From Pseudomonadota bacterium (GTDB taxonomy: Bacteria > Pseudomonadota > Gammaproteobacteria > Steroidobacterales > Steroidobacteraceae): DNA of 64,000 nt. Shown here piece after piece: positions 50,078 through 59,195 of this stretch. The notes under the pieces were generated by a model, which did no database searches, had not been told where the DNA came from, and saw nothing but the letters and a program-made list of their open reading frames with translations. Numbering within the stretch: position 1 is the stretch's first letter; each line of letters begins with the position of its first letter. The stretch lies in assembly GCA_023417315.1 (NCBI GenBank), contig JAEZFW010000073.1, positions 42,407 to 106,406 of the forward strand. Direction: 5' to 3'. Made by a program: the position numbers and the translations under genes.

Positions 50078-50647
50078 GTGACTTACGCATTCGCTCGATG
50101 TTTTTGGCGGTTGCCAGCCTTATGGCTCGCGGCTGCGATGGTGCATATGCTCTTGATGGCCTCGGGTGCCGTCGCGGCTTCCGCGGAAGGGGCTTCTGAG
50201 AGTCACAAGCCAGTGCGATTGCTGGTGCTCGATATCGAACTGGTGGGAGACTTGAGCGATCCCGCTCTTGCAAGCGAGCACGAGCAGCGCCTGAAGCGCG
50301 TCAGCGAGCAGCTACGGCGCGAGCTCGCGCAATACACTCGGTATGAAATCGTCGATTCGATGCCTGCCTCGGAGTTGATCGAGCGGCTCCGCGGCACGCA
50401 ATATCTTCACAAATGCAATGGTTGCGAGATCGACATCGCACTCGAGCTCGGCGCAGATCGAGTGCTCGTCGCGTGGATCCATCGCGTGAGCCAGCTCATT
50501 CTGTCTTTCACGTACGAGATACGCGAAGTGCCGAGCGGCCAACCGCTGCGACGCAAGGCATTCGACTTTCGCGGCGACAACGACACCGGCTGGTCGCGGG
50601 CAGTGACCTATATGGTGAAAGATCTCGCGAGCGCCGAGCGCAAGTAA
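50078..50647 (+). CDS. Secreted DUF2380/DUF3280-like protein
   Basis: The 189-residue product has a GTG start and a hydrophobic N-terminal segment (about 10-33) that reads as a signal peptide. The mature part has the pattern VLDIEL, ...LRRELAQYTRYEIVD..., CNGCEIDIALELGADRVLVAWIHRVS and FRGDNDTGWSRAV, which I recall from DUF2380/DUF3280 proteins of unknown function. The CxxCE element is conserved in that group. The CBS gene follows on the same strand 89 nt downstream. Confidence 0.72.
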   Translation: MTYAFARCFWRLPALWLAAAMVHMLLMASGAVAASAEGASESHKPVRLLVLDIELVGDLSDPALASEHEQRLKRVSEQLRRELAQYTRYEIVDSMPASELIERLRGTQYLHKCNGCEIDIALELGADRVLVAWIHRVSQLILSFTYEIREVPSGQPLRRKAFDFRGDNDTGWSRAVTYMVKDLASAERK

Positions 50648-50736
50648 ATTTACGCCCGCTGACGGAGCTTGCGGGAATGTCCGGATTGCGCCGGGCGCGC
50701 GTCTGCGCTGACGTGTGCCGGAAGGAGGCTCCCCCG

Positions 50737-51165
50737 ATGATCCGCGCGCGCTACCTGCTCTCCCAGAAGGATCCGGTCGTGTGGTCGATCCAACCCGAGG
50801 ATCCGGTGCTCGAAGCCATCCAGCTCATGGCTGACAAACACGTCGGCGCGCTGCCCGTGGTCAGCGGCGAGAAGCTCGTCGGCATCGTCTCGGAGCGCGA
50901 CTACGCACGCAAGGTCATCCTGCTAGGGCGTTCGAGTGCCGATACGCCCATTTGGCAGATCATGAGCTCACCCGTCACGACGATCTCTCCGGAAGAGGAG
51001 ATCCACCGATGCATGGAGATCATGACGGAGCAGCGCATCCGCCACCTGCCGGTCGTGGAGCGGGGGAAGATGATCGGCATCATCTCGATTGGCGATCTGG
51101 TCAAAGCGGTCATCGACGAGCAGCAGCAGACCATCGATCAGCTCGAGCGCTATATCGCTGGGTGA
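50737..51165 (+). CDS. CBS-pair domain protein
   Basis: The 142-residue product is two CBS motifs (about 8-62 and 73-130), with LPVVSGEKLVGIVSERDYARKV and LPVVERGKMIGIISIGDLVKAVI. Such proteins bind adenine nucleotides and sense energy state. The start is fixed by the strong ribosome-binding site GGAAGGAGG about 8 nt upstream of ATG 50737; longer upstream frames read through the previous gene. Confidence 0.92.
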   Translation: MIRARYLLSQKDPVVWSIQPEDPVLEAIQLMADKHVGALPVVSGEKLVGIVSERDYARKVILLGRSSADTPIWQIMSSPVTTISPEEEIHRCMEIMTEQRIRHLPVVERGKMIGIISIGDLVKAVIDEQQQTIDQLERYIAG

Positions 51166-51446
51166 CCGCCCGCCTTCGAAGGCCCGTTTCGCGATCTCCG
51201 CAACGCTCAACGGCCTGCGACGGGGTCCCAGACAGCTTGTGTTAAGCTTCGCGCCGTACGATCGCAGCACCCTCCACTCACGTGGGGAAAACTAGCATTC
51301 GGTCGACCACGGCGAGCGCAAGTCGAAGAACGACGGGATCCGAGCGGCGGGACGAGTTTCCCCCGAACGGCTCGCTCGGCATGACCCGGCTCGAGGCTGC
51401 GTAGTCAGCTCGCTCGCAAGATCGCATCGGTCACAGATTGAAGGTA
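51166..51446. other. 281-nt spacer upstream of the TIG/IPT-like lipoprotein
   Basis: No gene is supported. The 3' part (51380-51446) should contain the promoter of the lipoprotein; GAAGG precedes its ATG. I see no convincing riboswitch or hairpin array. Confidence 0.4.
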
Positions 51447-53087
51447 ATGAAAGTGCATCATCTACTCGGTGCGCGCCGCGTAGCGGGCGTGTTGTCGCTG
51501 CTCCTACTCTCAGCATGCGGAGGTAGCGGCGGCGGCGATGAGGAAGGCCGCTCCACAGGCACCACGGTCTCCACGAACACGGTCGCGTTCAGCGTCGATG
51601 CGCCCGATGCGGCCACACCCGAAGCACAAGTGGTGACTGTCACATTCGGCGAGAACGTGGCTCATCTCGCCATCATCCATACTGGCAATGGCGTTGCGAC
51701 GGTAACCTCATCGACGTCTGGTCGCACCGCACAGATCACGATCGCGCCCCAACCACCCTCCTCGCTCGGCTCTGGAATCTTCCGCGGCACCGTCGCGATC
51801 ACGGGGTACTTCTGCGCCGACGCGACTTGTTCGTCCCTAGCTGCCGGCAACACGCAGCAGATTAGAGTGGACTATCAGGTCTCGCCTGTGATCCAAGCGA
51901 TCGCCCCGTACATCGGCATTGCCAACGTCGCCGGCAGCGCGATCATTCGTGGTGTCGGGTTCGCGAGCTTCGCAACTCAGGGCGTACGCCTCGGCGATTT
52001 CGCTGCGACGGAATTCGGTTTGATCAGCGATCAAGAAATTCGCATCAACTACCCTGCCCTGCCCGCAGGCAGCTACCCGGTGCAGATCGATATCCCCAAT
52101 CATCAGGGCGCCGTGCAATCCGAAGCCATGCTCGTCGTCGTAGAGCCCACTGCGTATCCCGCGCAAGCGCTGGCCTATCCGGCGGGCGGCGCAACGATTC
52201 GCGAGCTGCTGTATGACGCCGAACGACGCGCGATCGTACTCGCGACGGACAGCGCTGGCGGCTCGCTCGTGCGCTTCAGCCATGGCGAAGCCGGTTGGGA
52301 ACCCGCCACGAGCACAGCATTGAGCGGAGTTCAGGACATCGCCTTGTCCACACGCGGAAGCGAGGTGCTCGCGGTCGTACCCGCTGCGTTGACATTGGTC
52401 GATCCAGTCTCGCTCGCCACGATCAACTCGATCGCTGCACCCTCGCTCGCAGACGGTACGTCCTTGCGGGCGATCGGTGTCATGAACGACGATCGCGCGC
52501 TCGTCACGTCCGGTCGTGCCGAATCGAATGTCTCGCCTCTCTATCTGTTCACTGCTCGGCAAGGGACTCTGACCTCGCTGTCGACGAACATGAACAACGC
52601 GACCCCCGCCGCGACTGCAGCGGGTTCCTCGATGGTGTTCGTGCAAGGCATCTCCTCTACGACGACTGCACCGCCGGTGCTCGTCTTCAATACCGCATCG
52701 GGTCAGTTCGACTCGACTCCTGTCGCACTCACGCAGAATGCGATACCGCCCGTGGTGGATCGAACGGGAACACGCGCAATCCTGAACGGCACGAATGTAT
52801 ATGGACCCACCTTCGACTTGCTGGGCACCTTGCCTGCTGCGACTGCAGCGGTCGCTGTGAAGGCGGACGGGACGCGCGCGTACACATACGATCCGTCCGC
52901 TGGCGGGATCCTTGTATTCGATACTTCTGCTGATCGGGATGGCGCCGCGTATTCCGCGCTCGGCAGTGCCGTCGCGTTGGTCGGAGATCCGGGCGCAAAC
53001 CCGCGCATGACGATCAGCCCAGACGGCAACACGCTCTTCATCGCCGGCAGCACGCAGCTGATCGTGCAACCGACGCCTACTCTTTAG
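51447..53087 (+). CDS. Large surface lipoprotein with IPT/TIG-like domain and propeller-like C-terminal part
   Basis: The 546-residue product from ATG 51447 has a lipobox LSAC (Cys24) followed by a Gly/Ser-rich stretch. Residues about 35-130 form a beta-rich domain, an IPT/TIG-like domain (IQAIAPYIGIANVAGSAIIRGVGF) follows near 140-225, and the remaining part shows repeats such as VVDRTGTRAIL and ISPDGNTLFIAGS, like a beta-propeller. I do not know its function. A small beta-barrel protein gene begins 8 nt after it, so the two are probably co-translated. Confidence 0.8.
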   Translation: MKVHHLLGARRVAGVLSLLLLSACGGSGGGDEEGRSTGTTVSTNTVAFSVDAPDAATPEAQVVTVTFGENVAHLAIIHTGNGVATVTSSTSGRTAQITIAPQPPSSLGSGIFRGTVAITGYFCADATCSSLAAGNTQQIRVDYQVSPVIQAIAPYIGIANVAGSAIIRGVGFASFATQGVRLGDFAATEFGLISDQEIRINYPALPAGSYPVQIDIPNHQGAVQSEAMLVVVEPTAYPAQALAYPAGGATIRELLYDAERRAIVLATDSAGGSLVRFSHGEAGWEPATSTALSGVQDIALSTRGSEVLAVVPAALTLVDPVSLATINSIAAPSLADGTSLRAIGVMNDDRALVTSGRAESNVSPLYLFTARQGTLTSLSTNMNNATPAATAAGSSMVFVQGISSTTTAPPVLVFNTASGQFDSTPVALTQNAIPPVVDRTGTRAILNGTNVYGPTFDLLGTLPAATAAVAVKADGTRAYTYDPSAGGILVFDTSADRDGAAYSALGSAVALVGDPGANPRMTISPDGNTLFIAGSTQLIVQPTPTL

Positions 53088-53095
53088 AGCTCTCC

Positions 53096-53902
53096 ATGAC
53101 ACCACGACGCTTTTCAGTCACGGCTCCGCTCGTCGGAGTGACGCTCGTATTCGGCACTGCCGTGCACGCTCAGACACGCGCCGTCGAATCTTTGAACTTC
53201 GAAGCAGGCGTCGAGAGCACGGACAGCGACACCTCAGGAAGCACATCGAATGGCACGTTGGCCTTGAGCTTCGGCGGCAACATTCCGATCGGATCGCTGT
53301 TTGGCGCCTCGGTGTCCGCTGGCTATTCGGAAAGCCGCGTACGCACGCGTGACGTGGTCGAGAACGAAGACGGCACGTTGTCCGGCCTGCGACCGTCCTG
53401 CAACTTCGATAATCTCGGCGGCGAGGTCACGTTGTTCGCACGGCGTCCCACGCTCGGACGCATCGGTGTGACTTACGGGGCCGGCCGCTTGGGATCGGAT
53501 TGCAGCGACACCTCGTTCTTCGTCATGGGCGATGACGATTCGCTCGGTACCGATCACTATCGCTTCGACATCGAGCTCTATTGGCGAAACTTCACGCTCG
53601 GCGCCTCGCATACGACTCTCAGCCTCGAAGATGCGCCTGAGATCGAGACGACGACCGTCACCGGCAGTTGGTATCCGCTCGACAGCCTGCGTGTGTCGTT
53701 GTTCGGAAGCGACCAGTACGAAGAAGACACGTATGGGCTTGCGCTCGAGCATCAGCCTCAGTTCCTAGGAGATGGTTTCGGAGTGCAATTGAGCTATGCC
53801 GACACGGACGCCGAGCCGGGCACTCGCACCATCAAGCTCGGACTCACCTACTACTTCGGCAAGCGCGTGCCGTTGCTCGTACGAGATCGCCAGTACCGCT
53901 GA
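53096..53902 (+). CDS. Outer-membrane beta-barrel protein of unknown family
   Basis: The 268-residue product has a signal peptide ending near VHA-QT and then alternating polar/hydrophobic strands with many Gly, Ser and Thr residues. Strand-like segments include TLALSFGGNI and RIGVTYGAGRL, and near the end TIKLGLTYYFG with terminal aromatic residues. That pattern suggests an 8-12 stranded barrel. It has two cysteines in NCFD- and DCSD-like positions (residues about 102 and 132). It follows the large lipoprotein gene by 8 nt. Confidence 0.75.
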   Translation: MTPRRFSVTAPLVGVTLVFGTAVHAQTRAVESLNFEAGVESTDSDTSGSTSNGTLALSFGGNIPIGSLFGASVSAGYSESRVRTRDVVENEDGTLSGLRPSCNFDNLGGEVTLFARRPTLGRIGVTYGAGRLGSDCSDTSFFVMGDDDSLGTDHYRFDIELYWRNFTLGASHTTLSLEDAPEIETTTVTGSWYPLDSLRVSLFGSDQYEEDTYGLALEHQPQFLGDGFGVQLSYADTDAEPGTRTIKLGLTYYFGKRVPLLVRDRQYR

Positions 53903-53950
53903 CCACCGCTGAGCCTGCCCCTCGTCGCTGCAGGCAGCTACACTGTCTGC

Positions 53951-56212
53951 ATGCACAAGAACACCCTCGCTGCAGCAGCAGCGTTCGCGCTCGCACTCTC
54001 GTCATTCTTCGCAACCGCCGACAGCTCGCCGATCGATCGGCGCGCCCTCGTGACGCGGCACAACCCCACCTTTGACAATGTCGATCCTTCCGCGCCGATC
54101 ATGATCGGTAATGGTGACATCGCGTTCACCGTCGACATCACGGGGCTGCAGACATTCCAGGATCAGTACTCGCCGCTGGTCCCGTTGATGACACAAGCGC
54201 AGTGGGCCTGGCATAGCTTTCCAAATCCGAAAGGATACGACTTAGATGACGGGCTCGTGCCTGTCGAGGTCCGCGGCCAGACGCGCCGCTACGCTTGGCT
54301 GAAGGATTGGTCGGAGGCGCAAAATCCCGCGATTGCGTGGCTCCGTGAGAACCCGCATCGCTTCAATCTCGGGCGAGTCTCGCTCCACCTTGCCTCGAAA
54401 TCGGGTGACGGAGCGAGTTTCGCGCAGCTCTCCGACGCCCATCAACAGCTCGACATGTGGACTGGCACGCTCACGAGTCGCTTCAAGTTCGAGGGCCAAG
54501 GCGTGACTGTCGAGACGCGTGTGCATCCTGAGCTCGACATGCTCATCGTCACACTCGAATCGAAGCTCCTCGCGCAACGCCGTCTTGCATTGGATGTGAA
54601 GTTCCCTGGCGTCGCTGCGAAGCTGAATCCTGACCCTTCAGATTGGCAGAATCATGACAAGCACCGTACTGAAGTCTTCTCGCAGCAGTCACGAGAGGTG
54701 TCCTTTACGCGCGAGATCGATACGACGCGCTACCGCGTGCAGGCCGCTGCGAACGCCAAGATCTCGAGCTCGCAGATCGGCCCGCACCATTATCGACTCG
54801 CACCAGCGACGAAAGTCGATCGGCTGACGTATCTGGTCCTGTTCTCGGAACTCGAGCGCAACGTTCGTCTGCCGGAAGTGGACGCAGCTCGCGCAGCAGT
54901 GACGGAACACTGGCGGCGTTACTGGCTCGAAGGCGGGATGATCGACCTCTCCGGCAGCACGGATCCGCGTGCGAAGGAGCTGGAGCGCCGCATCGTGCAA
55001 TCGCAATATCTGATGGCGCTGAACGCCGCAGGGACGCTACCGCCGCAAGAGGAAGGCCTATTCTCGAATAGCTGGAACGGTAAATTTCATCTCGAGATGC
55101 ACGTGTGGCACGCGGGACATTTCGCCGCATGGGGTCGCACGGATCTACTGGAGCGCAGCATGCCCTGGTACTTGGAGCGCTTGCCGCAAGCAAAGGAGCG
55201 CGCCCGTGCACAAGGTGTGAAAGGCGCCTGGTGGCCGAAGATGGTCGGGCCGGAGGGTCGCGAAAGTCCAAGTACCGTCAATCCCTTCATCATGTGGCAG
55301 CAGCCGCATCCGATCTATCTCGCGGAGCTCATCTATCGCGACAGTCCCGCGCGACAAACGCTCGAGCGTTACCAGGAGCTGGTATTCGAGACGGCCGATC
55401 TTCTCGCATCCTTCATGCATTTCGACCAGCAGCGCGGTGAGTATGTGCTCGGCCCTCCGGTCATTCCCGTGCAAGAAGTCTTTCCTCCGCTCACGACGTT
55501 CAATCCCACGTTCGAGCTCGAGTACTACGCGTTCGGTCTCAACGTGGCACAACAGTGGCGCAAGCGCCTCGGGCTTCCTTCGAATCCTGATTGGGCGCAC
55601 GTGATAGACAAGCGTGCGCCGCTTCCCGAGCGCGACGGCCTGTATCTCGCGACCGAATCGTTTCCCGAGCTGTGGGAACAAGCACGCAGCCCGAGATGCT
55701 CGAACGGCCGCACCGCACCTGAATGCTGCGATCGAGATCATCCATCCTTCATTGCGGCGATGGGATTGCTGCCGGGCGACACGGTCGATGTCGAGACGAT
55801 GCGGCGCACCTTCCGGGCAATGGAAGCGGATTGGGATCTGCGACAGACCTGGGGATGGGACTTCCCGATGATTGCAATGACTGCCGCGCGTCTGGGCGAG
55901 CCGAACAAGGCGATCGATTTCCTCTTCTACGACTCGAAGAACAACCAGTTCGGCCCAACCGGCATGACACCGCGCGTGCACTTGGAAGCGCATGCCGATC
56001 ACTTCGTTCCGACGAGCGAAGGAAATGCTGCCGGCCCTGATGGTCCTGGCTATCGCCGAGTGGCAGAAACCTATTTCCCGTCTAACGGCAGCTTGTTGCT
56101 CGCAGTCGCACTCATGGCTGCGGGTTGGGACGGATCCGAGGGCCCCGCACCGGGGTTTCCGAAAGATGGGAAATGGGTGGTAAAGAGTGAGGGAATCAAG
56201 CCACTGCCTTGA
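53951..56212 (+). CDS. Secreted GH65-like six-hairpin glycosidase
   Basis: The 753-residue product has a signal peptide (MHKNTLAAAAAFALALSSFFATA). The N-terminal beta-rich part (IGNGDIAFTVDITG, up to about residue 310) and the C-terminal (alpha/alpha)6 part (SNSWNGKFHLEMHVWHAGHF; KGAWWPKM) resemble GH65 and related glycoside hydrolases and phosphorylases. The exact reaction is not readable; release of glucose or a glucose-1-phosphate from an oligosaccharide fits. It lies in the carbohydrate locus beside the amylase. Confidence 0.72.
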   Translation: MHKNTLAAAAAFALALSSFFATADSSPIDRRALVTRHNPTFDNVDPSAPIMIGNGDIAFTVDITGLQTFQDQYSPLVPLMTQAQWAWHSFPNPKGYDLDDGLVPVEVRGQTRRYAWLKDWSEAQNPAIAWLRENPHRFNLGRVSLHLASKSGDGASFAQLSDAHQQLDMWTGTLTSRFKFEGQGVTVETRVHPELDMLIVTLESKLLAQRRLALDVKFPGVAAKLNPDPSDWQNHDKHRTEVFSQQSREVSFTREIDTTRYRVQAAANAKISSSQIGPHHYRLAPATKVDRLTYLVLFSELERNVRLPEVDAARAAVTEHWRRYWLEGGMIDLSGSTDPRAKELERRIVQSQYLMALNAAGTLPPQEEGLFSNSWNGKFHLEMHVWHAGHFAAWGRTDLLERSMPWYLERLPQAKERARAQGVKGAWWPKMVGPEGRESPSTVNPFIMWQQPHPIYLAELIYRDSPARQTLERYQELVFETADLLASFMHFDQQRGEYVLGPPVIPVQEVFPPLTTFNPTFELEYYAFGLNVAQQWRKRLGLPSNPDWAHVIDKRAPLPERDGLYLATESFPELWEQARSPRCSNGRTAPECCDRDHPSFIAAMGLLPGDTVDVETMRRTFRAMEADWDLRQTWGWDFPMIAMTAARLGEPNKAIDFLFYDSKNNQFGPTGMTPRVHLEAHADHFVPTSEGNAAGPDGPGYRRVAETYFPSNGSLLLAVALMAAGWDGSEGPAPGFPKDGKWVVKSEGIKPLP

Positions 56213-56497
56213 TCGCGGCAAGAGGACCGAGCGGGAGAAGTATCTCGCGGCGAGCGCGGCGGATCGCAGCGGAAGACAAGTATTAGGGGAATGGAGATGC
56301 GCAGCGCCGAGGCGCGGAAGAGGTGGTGCGGGTCTGTGAGGAGTGATCTTCGTTCTTTCGCCGCGCTCGCCGCGAGATCACTCTTCGTATCCGCAGCAGG
56401 ACATCTAACTCGCGTCGCAGTAGGATCGGTCCATCAGCAGGAACCAAGGTTCCGTCCAAACCGTTGCTCGCGAACTTCAGCCAACAGGAGTCGAGTC
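56213..56497. repeat. 285-nt spacer with a perfect 20-bp inverted repeat
   Basis: ATCTCGCGGCGAGCGCGGCG (56242-56261) pairs perfectly with its complement at 56359-56378. The spacer of 97 nt contains GCGCAGCGCCGAGGCGCGG. It lies upstream of the methyltransferase and downstream of the glycosidase; no gene is supported in it. Confidence 0.8.
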
Positions 56498-57361
56498 ATG
56501 CAATGCGCATCGCTGAGCTTTCGAGCACTTACCGCTACCTTAACGCTCTTCGCTCTGTCGACGAACGCATGGGCGGACGACGCGCGCGAGGCGTGCGAGC
56601 GCGAGTACGCACCGCGTAGTGGCCAGGCCGGTAAGGACGTCATTTGGGTACCCACCCAGGAAGATCTCGTGATGGCGATGCTGAAGGCCGCGAAGGTCAC
56701 AGCCAATGACTACGTCGTCGATCTCGGCTCCGGTGACGGGCGAATACCAATCGCCGCCGCTAAGCACTTCGGCGCACGCGCCACGGGGATCGAGTACAAC
56801 CCTGAGATGGTGAAGCTCGCCCAATGTTTCGTCCGAGCCGAGGGTGTACAAGACAAAGTCACGATCAAGCAGGCGGATATTTTCGAGACCGACTTTCGCG
56901 ATGCGACAGTCGTGACGATGTATCTGTTGTCCGATCTCAACATGAAGCTGCGGCCGACGATCCTGAAGATGAAGCCCGGCACGCGAGTGGTGTCCAATTC
57001 GTTCAAGATGGGCGATTGGAGCCCAGATGAGAATGTCGACCCCGACAACGGCTACACGCGCGGCTATCTGTGGATCGTGCCCGCGGACGTCGATGGCAAA
57101 TGGACGTTCCGCCAAGAAGGCGGCCAGCAAGCGTTCGATGTGACCTTCGAGCAGGAGTTTCAGGAGATCAAGTCCGCGACATCCGCGACAGGTGCACCGT
57201 CGATCAAGGATGGACTGCTTCGCGGCAGCGACATTCAGCTCACATTGATCGACGCCAAGAACCAGCCGCAGACGTTCAAGGGCAAGGTCGACGACGATCA
57301 GATGCGAATCTCCGGCCGCGTCGACGGAAAAGCGGTCACATACGTCGGCCGCCGCTCATGA
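56498..57361 (+). CDS. Secreted SAM-dependent methyltransferase-fold protein
   Basis: From ATG 56498 the 287-residue product has a signal peptide (residues 1-26, LFALSTNAWA). A methyltransferase core follows with WVPTQEDLVMAM, VVDLGSGDGRIPIAA (SAM motif I), GIEYNPEMV and YLLSDLN. This resembles the FAM173 group of lysine methyltransferases. A beta-rich C-terminal extension (about 185-287) is additional. S-adenosylmethionine is not expected in the periplasm, so the true function may differ from a classical methyltransferase. It is convergent with the amylase gene with a 19-nt gap. Confidence 0.82.
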   Translation: MQCASLSFRALTATLTLFALSTNAWADDAREACEREYAPRSGQAGKDVIWVPTQEDLVMAMLKAAKVTANDYVVDLGSGDGRIPIAAAKHFGARATGIEYNPEMVKLAQCFVRAEGVQDKVTIKQADIFETDFRDATVVTMYLLSDLNMKLRPTILKMKPGTRVVSNSFKMGDWSPDENVDPDNGYTRGYLWIVPADVDGKWTFRQEGGQQAFDVTFEQEFQEIKSATSATGAPSIKDGLLRGSDIQLTLIDAKNQPQTFKGKVDDDQMRISGRVDGKAVTYVGRRS

Positions 57362-57380
57362 CCTCTCTGTGTACCCGCGT

Positions 57381-59195
57381 CTACTCGTTCGAAGGCGTCG
57401 TGTGGCAGATGACGTAGTCGAGCGCGTCGACGCGAACGCGATAACTTCCAGGTGCCACCGGTTGGCCGGCGCAGTTGCCGCGCATCGCTCGGAATCGAGT
57501 GTCCTCGTAATCGATCTCGATATGCGTTTCGACAGGTTGCGTGGCGGTGTTGAAGACCGCCAGCACCTCTTCACCCTCGTGGATCCGCGATAGCGCAAGA
57601 ATGCCTGGCTGATCTGAGGCGTATCGAAGGACCTGCTGCCCTCTTCTGAGCACGACGTGATCGCGTCTGAGCTTGGACAGCTCCGCAATAGCGACGAAGA
57701 GCGGGTGCCGCTGGTCGAAATTAGCTTCTGCCGTCGTCGCAGAGGTGCCGATCAATTCGTTGTCGTTGTAAGAGGCGACCTTGCTCGCGAACATATTCTC
57801 GCGCGCATCCTGATCGCCGCCGTCTCCCACGAAGCCTTGCTCGTCTCCTGAGTAGATGACAGGCACGCCGCGCATGAGAAACATCATCGCGTGCCCGAGG
57901 ATGACACGCTTGAGGATCTCCTCCTGGGTCACGTTCGGAAACGCCTTACGTACATGATGCGCCATCCTGCCGTTATCGTGATTACTGACGAACGTCGGCA
58001 GGCGTCGCGCTGTATCGATGCCCCCCTCGTATAGAGCATCGCCAGCGAATAGTTCAACGAACAGATCGGTCCCGCTCTCTCCCGCGAGTGTCCGAAGGGC
58101 CGCTGCGCGGAAAGCGAAATCGAGCACGGTGGGCAATCGATCGACGCGCGTCGCGCGCGCGAGCAGCGCGACATCGAGCTCGTCCGTCCACACCTCGCCG
58201 AAAATGTGAAAGTTGGGAATTCCTCGTTCGCGTGCGCGCGTCAGCATTGCGGGCACGAATGCTTGCCAGAATTCCGCATTCACGTGCTTCGCAGTATCGA
58301 TGCGAAACCCATCGATCCCGAAGTCAGCGATCCACTTGCCGTAGATCTCGATGAAGCCGTCCACGACGCGTGGATTCTCGGTCATCAGATCGTCAAGCCC
58401 CGCGAAGTCACCGTACGTCAAGCTCTCACCCGCGAAGCGAGAGTCGCCACGGTTGTGATACCAGATCGTATCGTTCAGCCACGCCGGCACTTTGATCTTC
58501 GCTTCTGCGCGCGGCACATAGGGGCGGTATGCGAAATCAGGTCGGACCAGGCGCGCGAAATTTTCACGCGTTTGAACGTGGTCGCCGGCGAATCCCTGGT
58601 TGATTCGTTTGCCGCCCACCGCTCCTGCAGTCGAGTACGGATACTCCCCACGCGCACGATAGTCGCAGTCTTTCGTACGGCATTCCCGATACTTGATCAC
58701 ATCGGCCGTATGATTCGTGATGATGTCCAGATACACCTTGATGCCGCGCGCATGCGCAGCGTCGATGAAAGTGCGCAGCTCATCCAACGTCCCGAGGTGA
58801 GGATCGACGGTGGTGAAATCCGTGATCCAGTAGCCGTGATAGCCCGCCGATTCTCCTCCCGGCGGCCCCTGCACCGGTTTGTTCTTGTAGATGGGGCCCA
58901 GCCAAATGGCCGTTGCGCCGAGCGATGCGATGTAGTGGAGCCTTGACGTGAGCCCTTTCAGATCGCCGCCGTGGTAGAAGCCCTTGTGCGTGGGATCGAA
59001 TCCCGTTTGGAGCCGCGTTCCTTCGAGCCCACCCGTATCGTTCGCGACCTCACCATTCTCGAATCGATCAGGCAGCACGAAGTAAACGACCTCGTCTTCA
59101 GGCAGACGCTCGCGCAAGCTCAAATCGCTCGCCGCGTAGGTACTGCTGCTCAAGAGTAGGACGCAAGCGATCGCATGCGCATCTAAGCATCTCAT
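57381..59195 (-). CDS. Secreted GH13 alpha-amylase
   Basis: This cleaves alpha-1,4-glucans outside the cytoplasm. The ATG at 59195 gives 604 residues with signal peptide MRCLDAHAIACVLLLSSSTYA. A longer in-frame reading exists but overlaps the previous gene. The GH13 barrel has DIITNH, GFRIDTAKH (nucleophile Asp300), FGEVWT (acid/base Glu334) and VSNHDNGR (Asp407), and a C-terminal beta-sandwich. It overlaps the halogenase-family gene by ATGA, so the two are translated as a unit. Confidence 0.93.
   Translation of the reverse strand: MRCLDAHAIACVLLLSSSTYAASDLSLRERLPEDEVVYFVLPDRFENGEVANDTGGLEGTRLQTGFDPTHKGFYHGGDLKGLTSRLHYIASLGATAIWLGPIYKNKPVQGPPGGESAGYHGYWITDFTTVDPHLGTLDELRTFIDAAHARGIKVYLDIITNHTADVIKYRECRTKDCDYRARGEYPYSTAGAVGGKRINQGFAGDHVQTRENFARLVRPDFAYRPYVPRAEAKIKVPAWLNDTIWYHNRGDSRFAGESLTYGDFAGLDDLMTENPRVVDGFIEIYGKWIADFGIDGFRIDTAKHVNAEFWQAFVPAMLTRARERGIPNFHIFGEVWTDELDVALLARATRVDRLPTVLDFAFRAAALRTLAGESGTDLFVELFAGDALYEGGIDTARRLPTFVSNHDNGRMAHHVRKAFPNVTQEEILKRVILGHAMMFLMRGVPVIYSGDEQGFVGDGGDQDARENMFASKVASYNDNELIGTSATTAEANFDQRHPLFVAIAELSKLRRDHVVLRRGQQVLRYASDQPGILALSRIHEGEEVLAVFNTATQPVETHIEIDYEDTRFRAMRGNCAGQPVAPGSYRVRVDALDYVICHTTPSNE

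Noticed and set aside
51166..51446. Riboswitch or structured leader upstream of the IPT/TIG lipoprotein
   Set aside because: I compared the stretch with common class motifs from memory, including cyclic-di-GMP and guanidine types, and found no convincing match.
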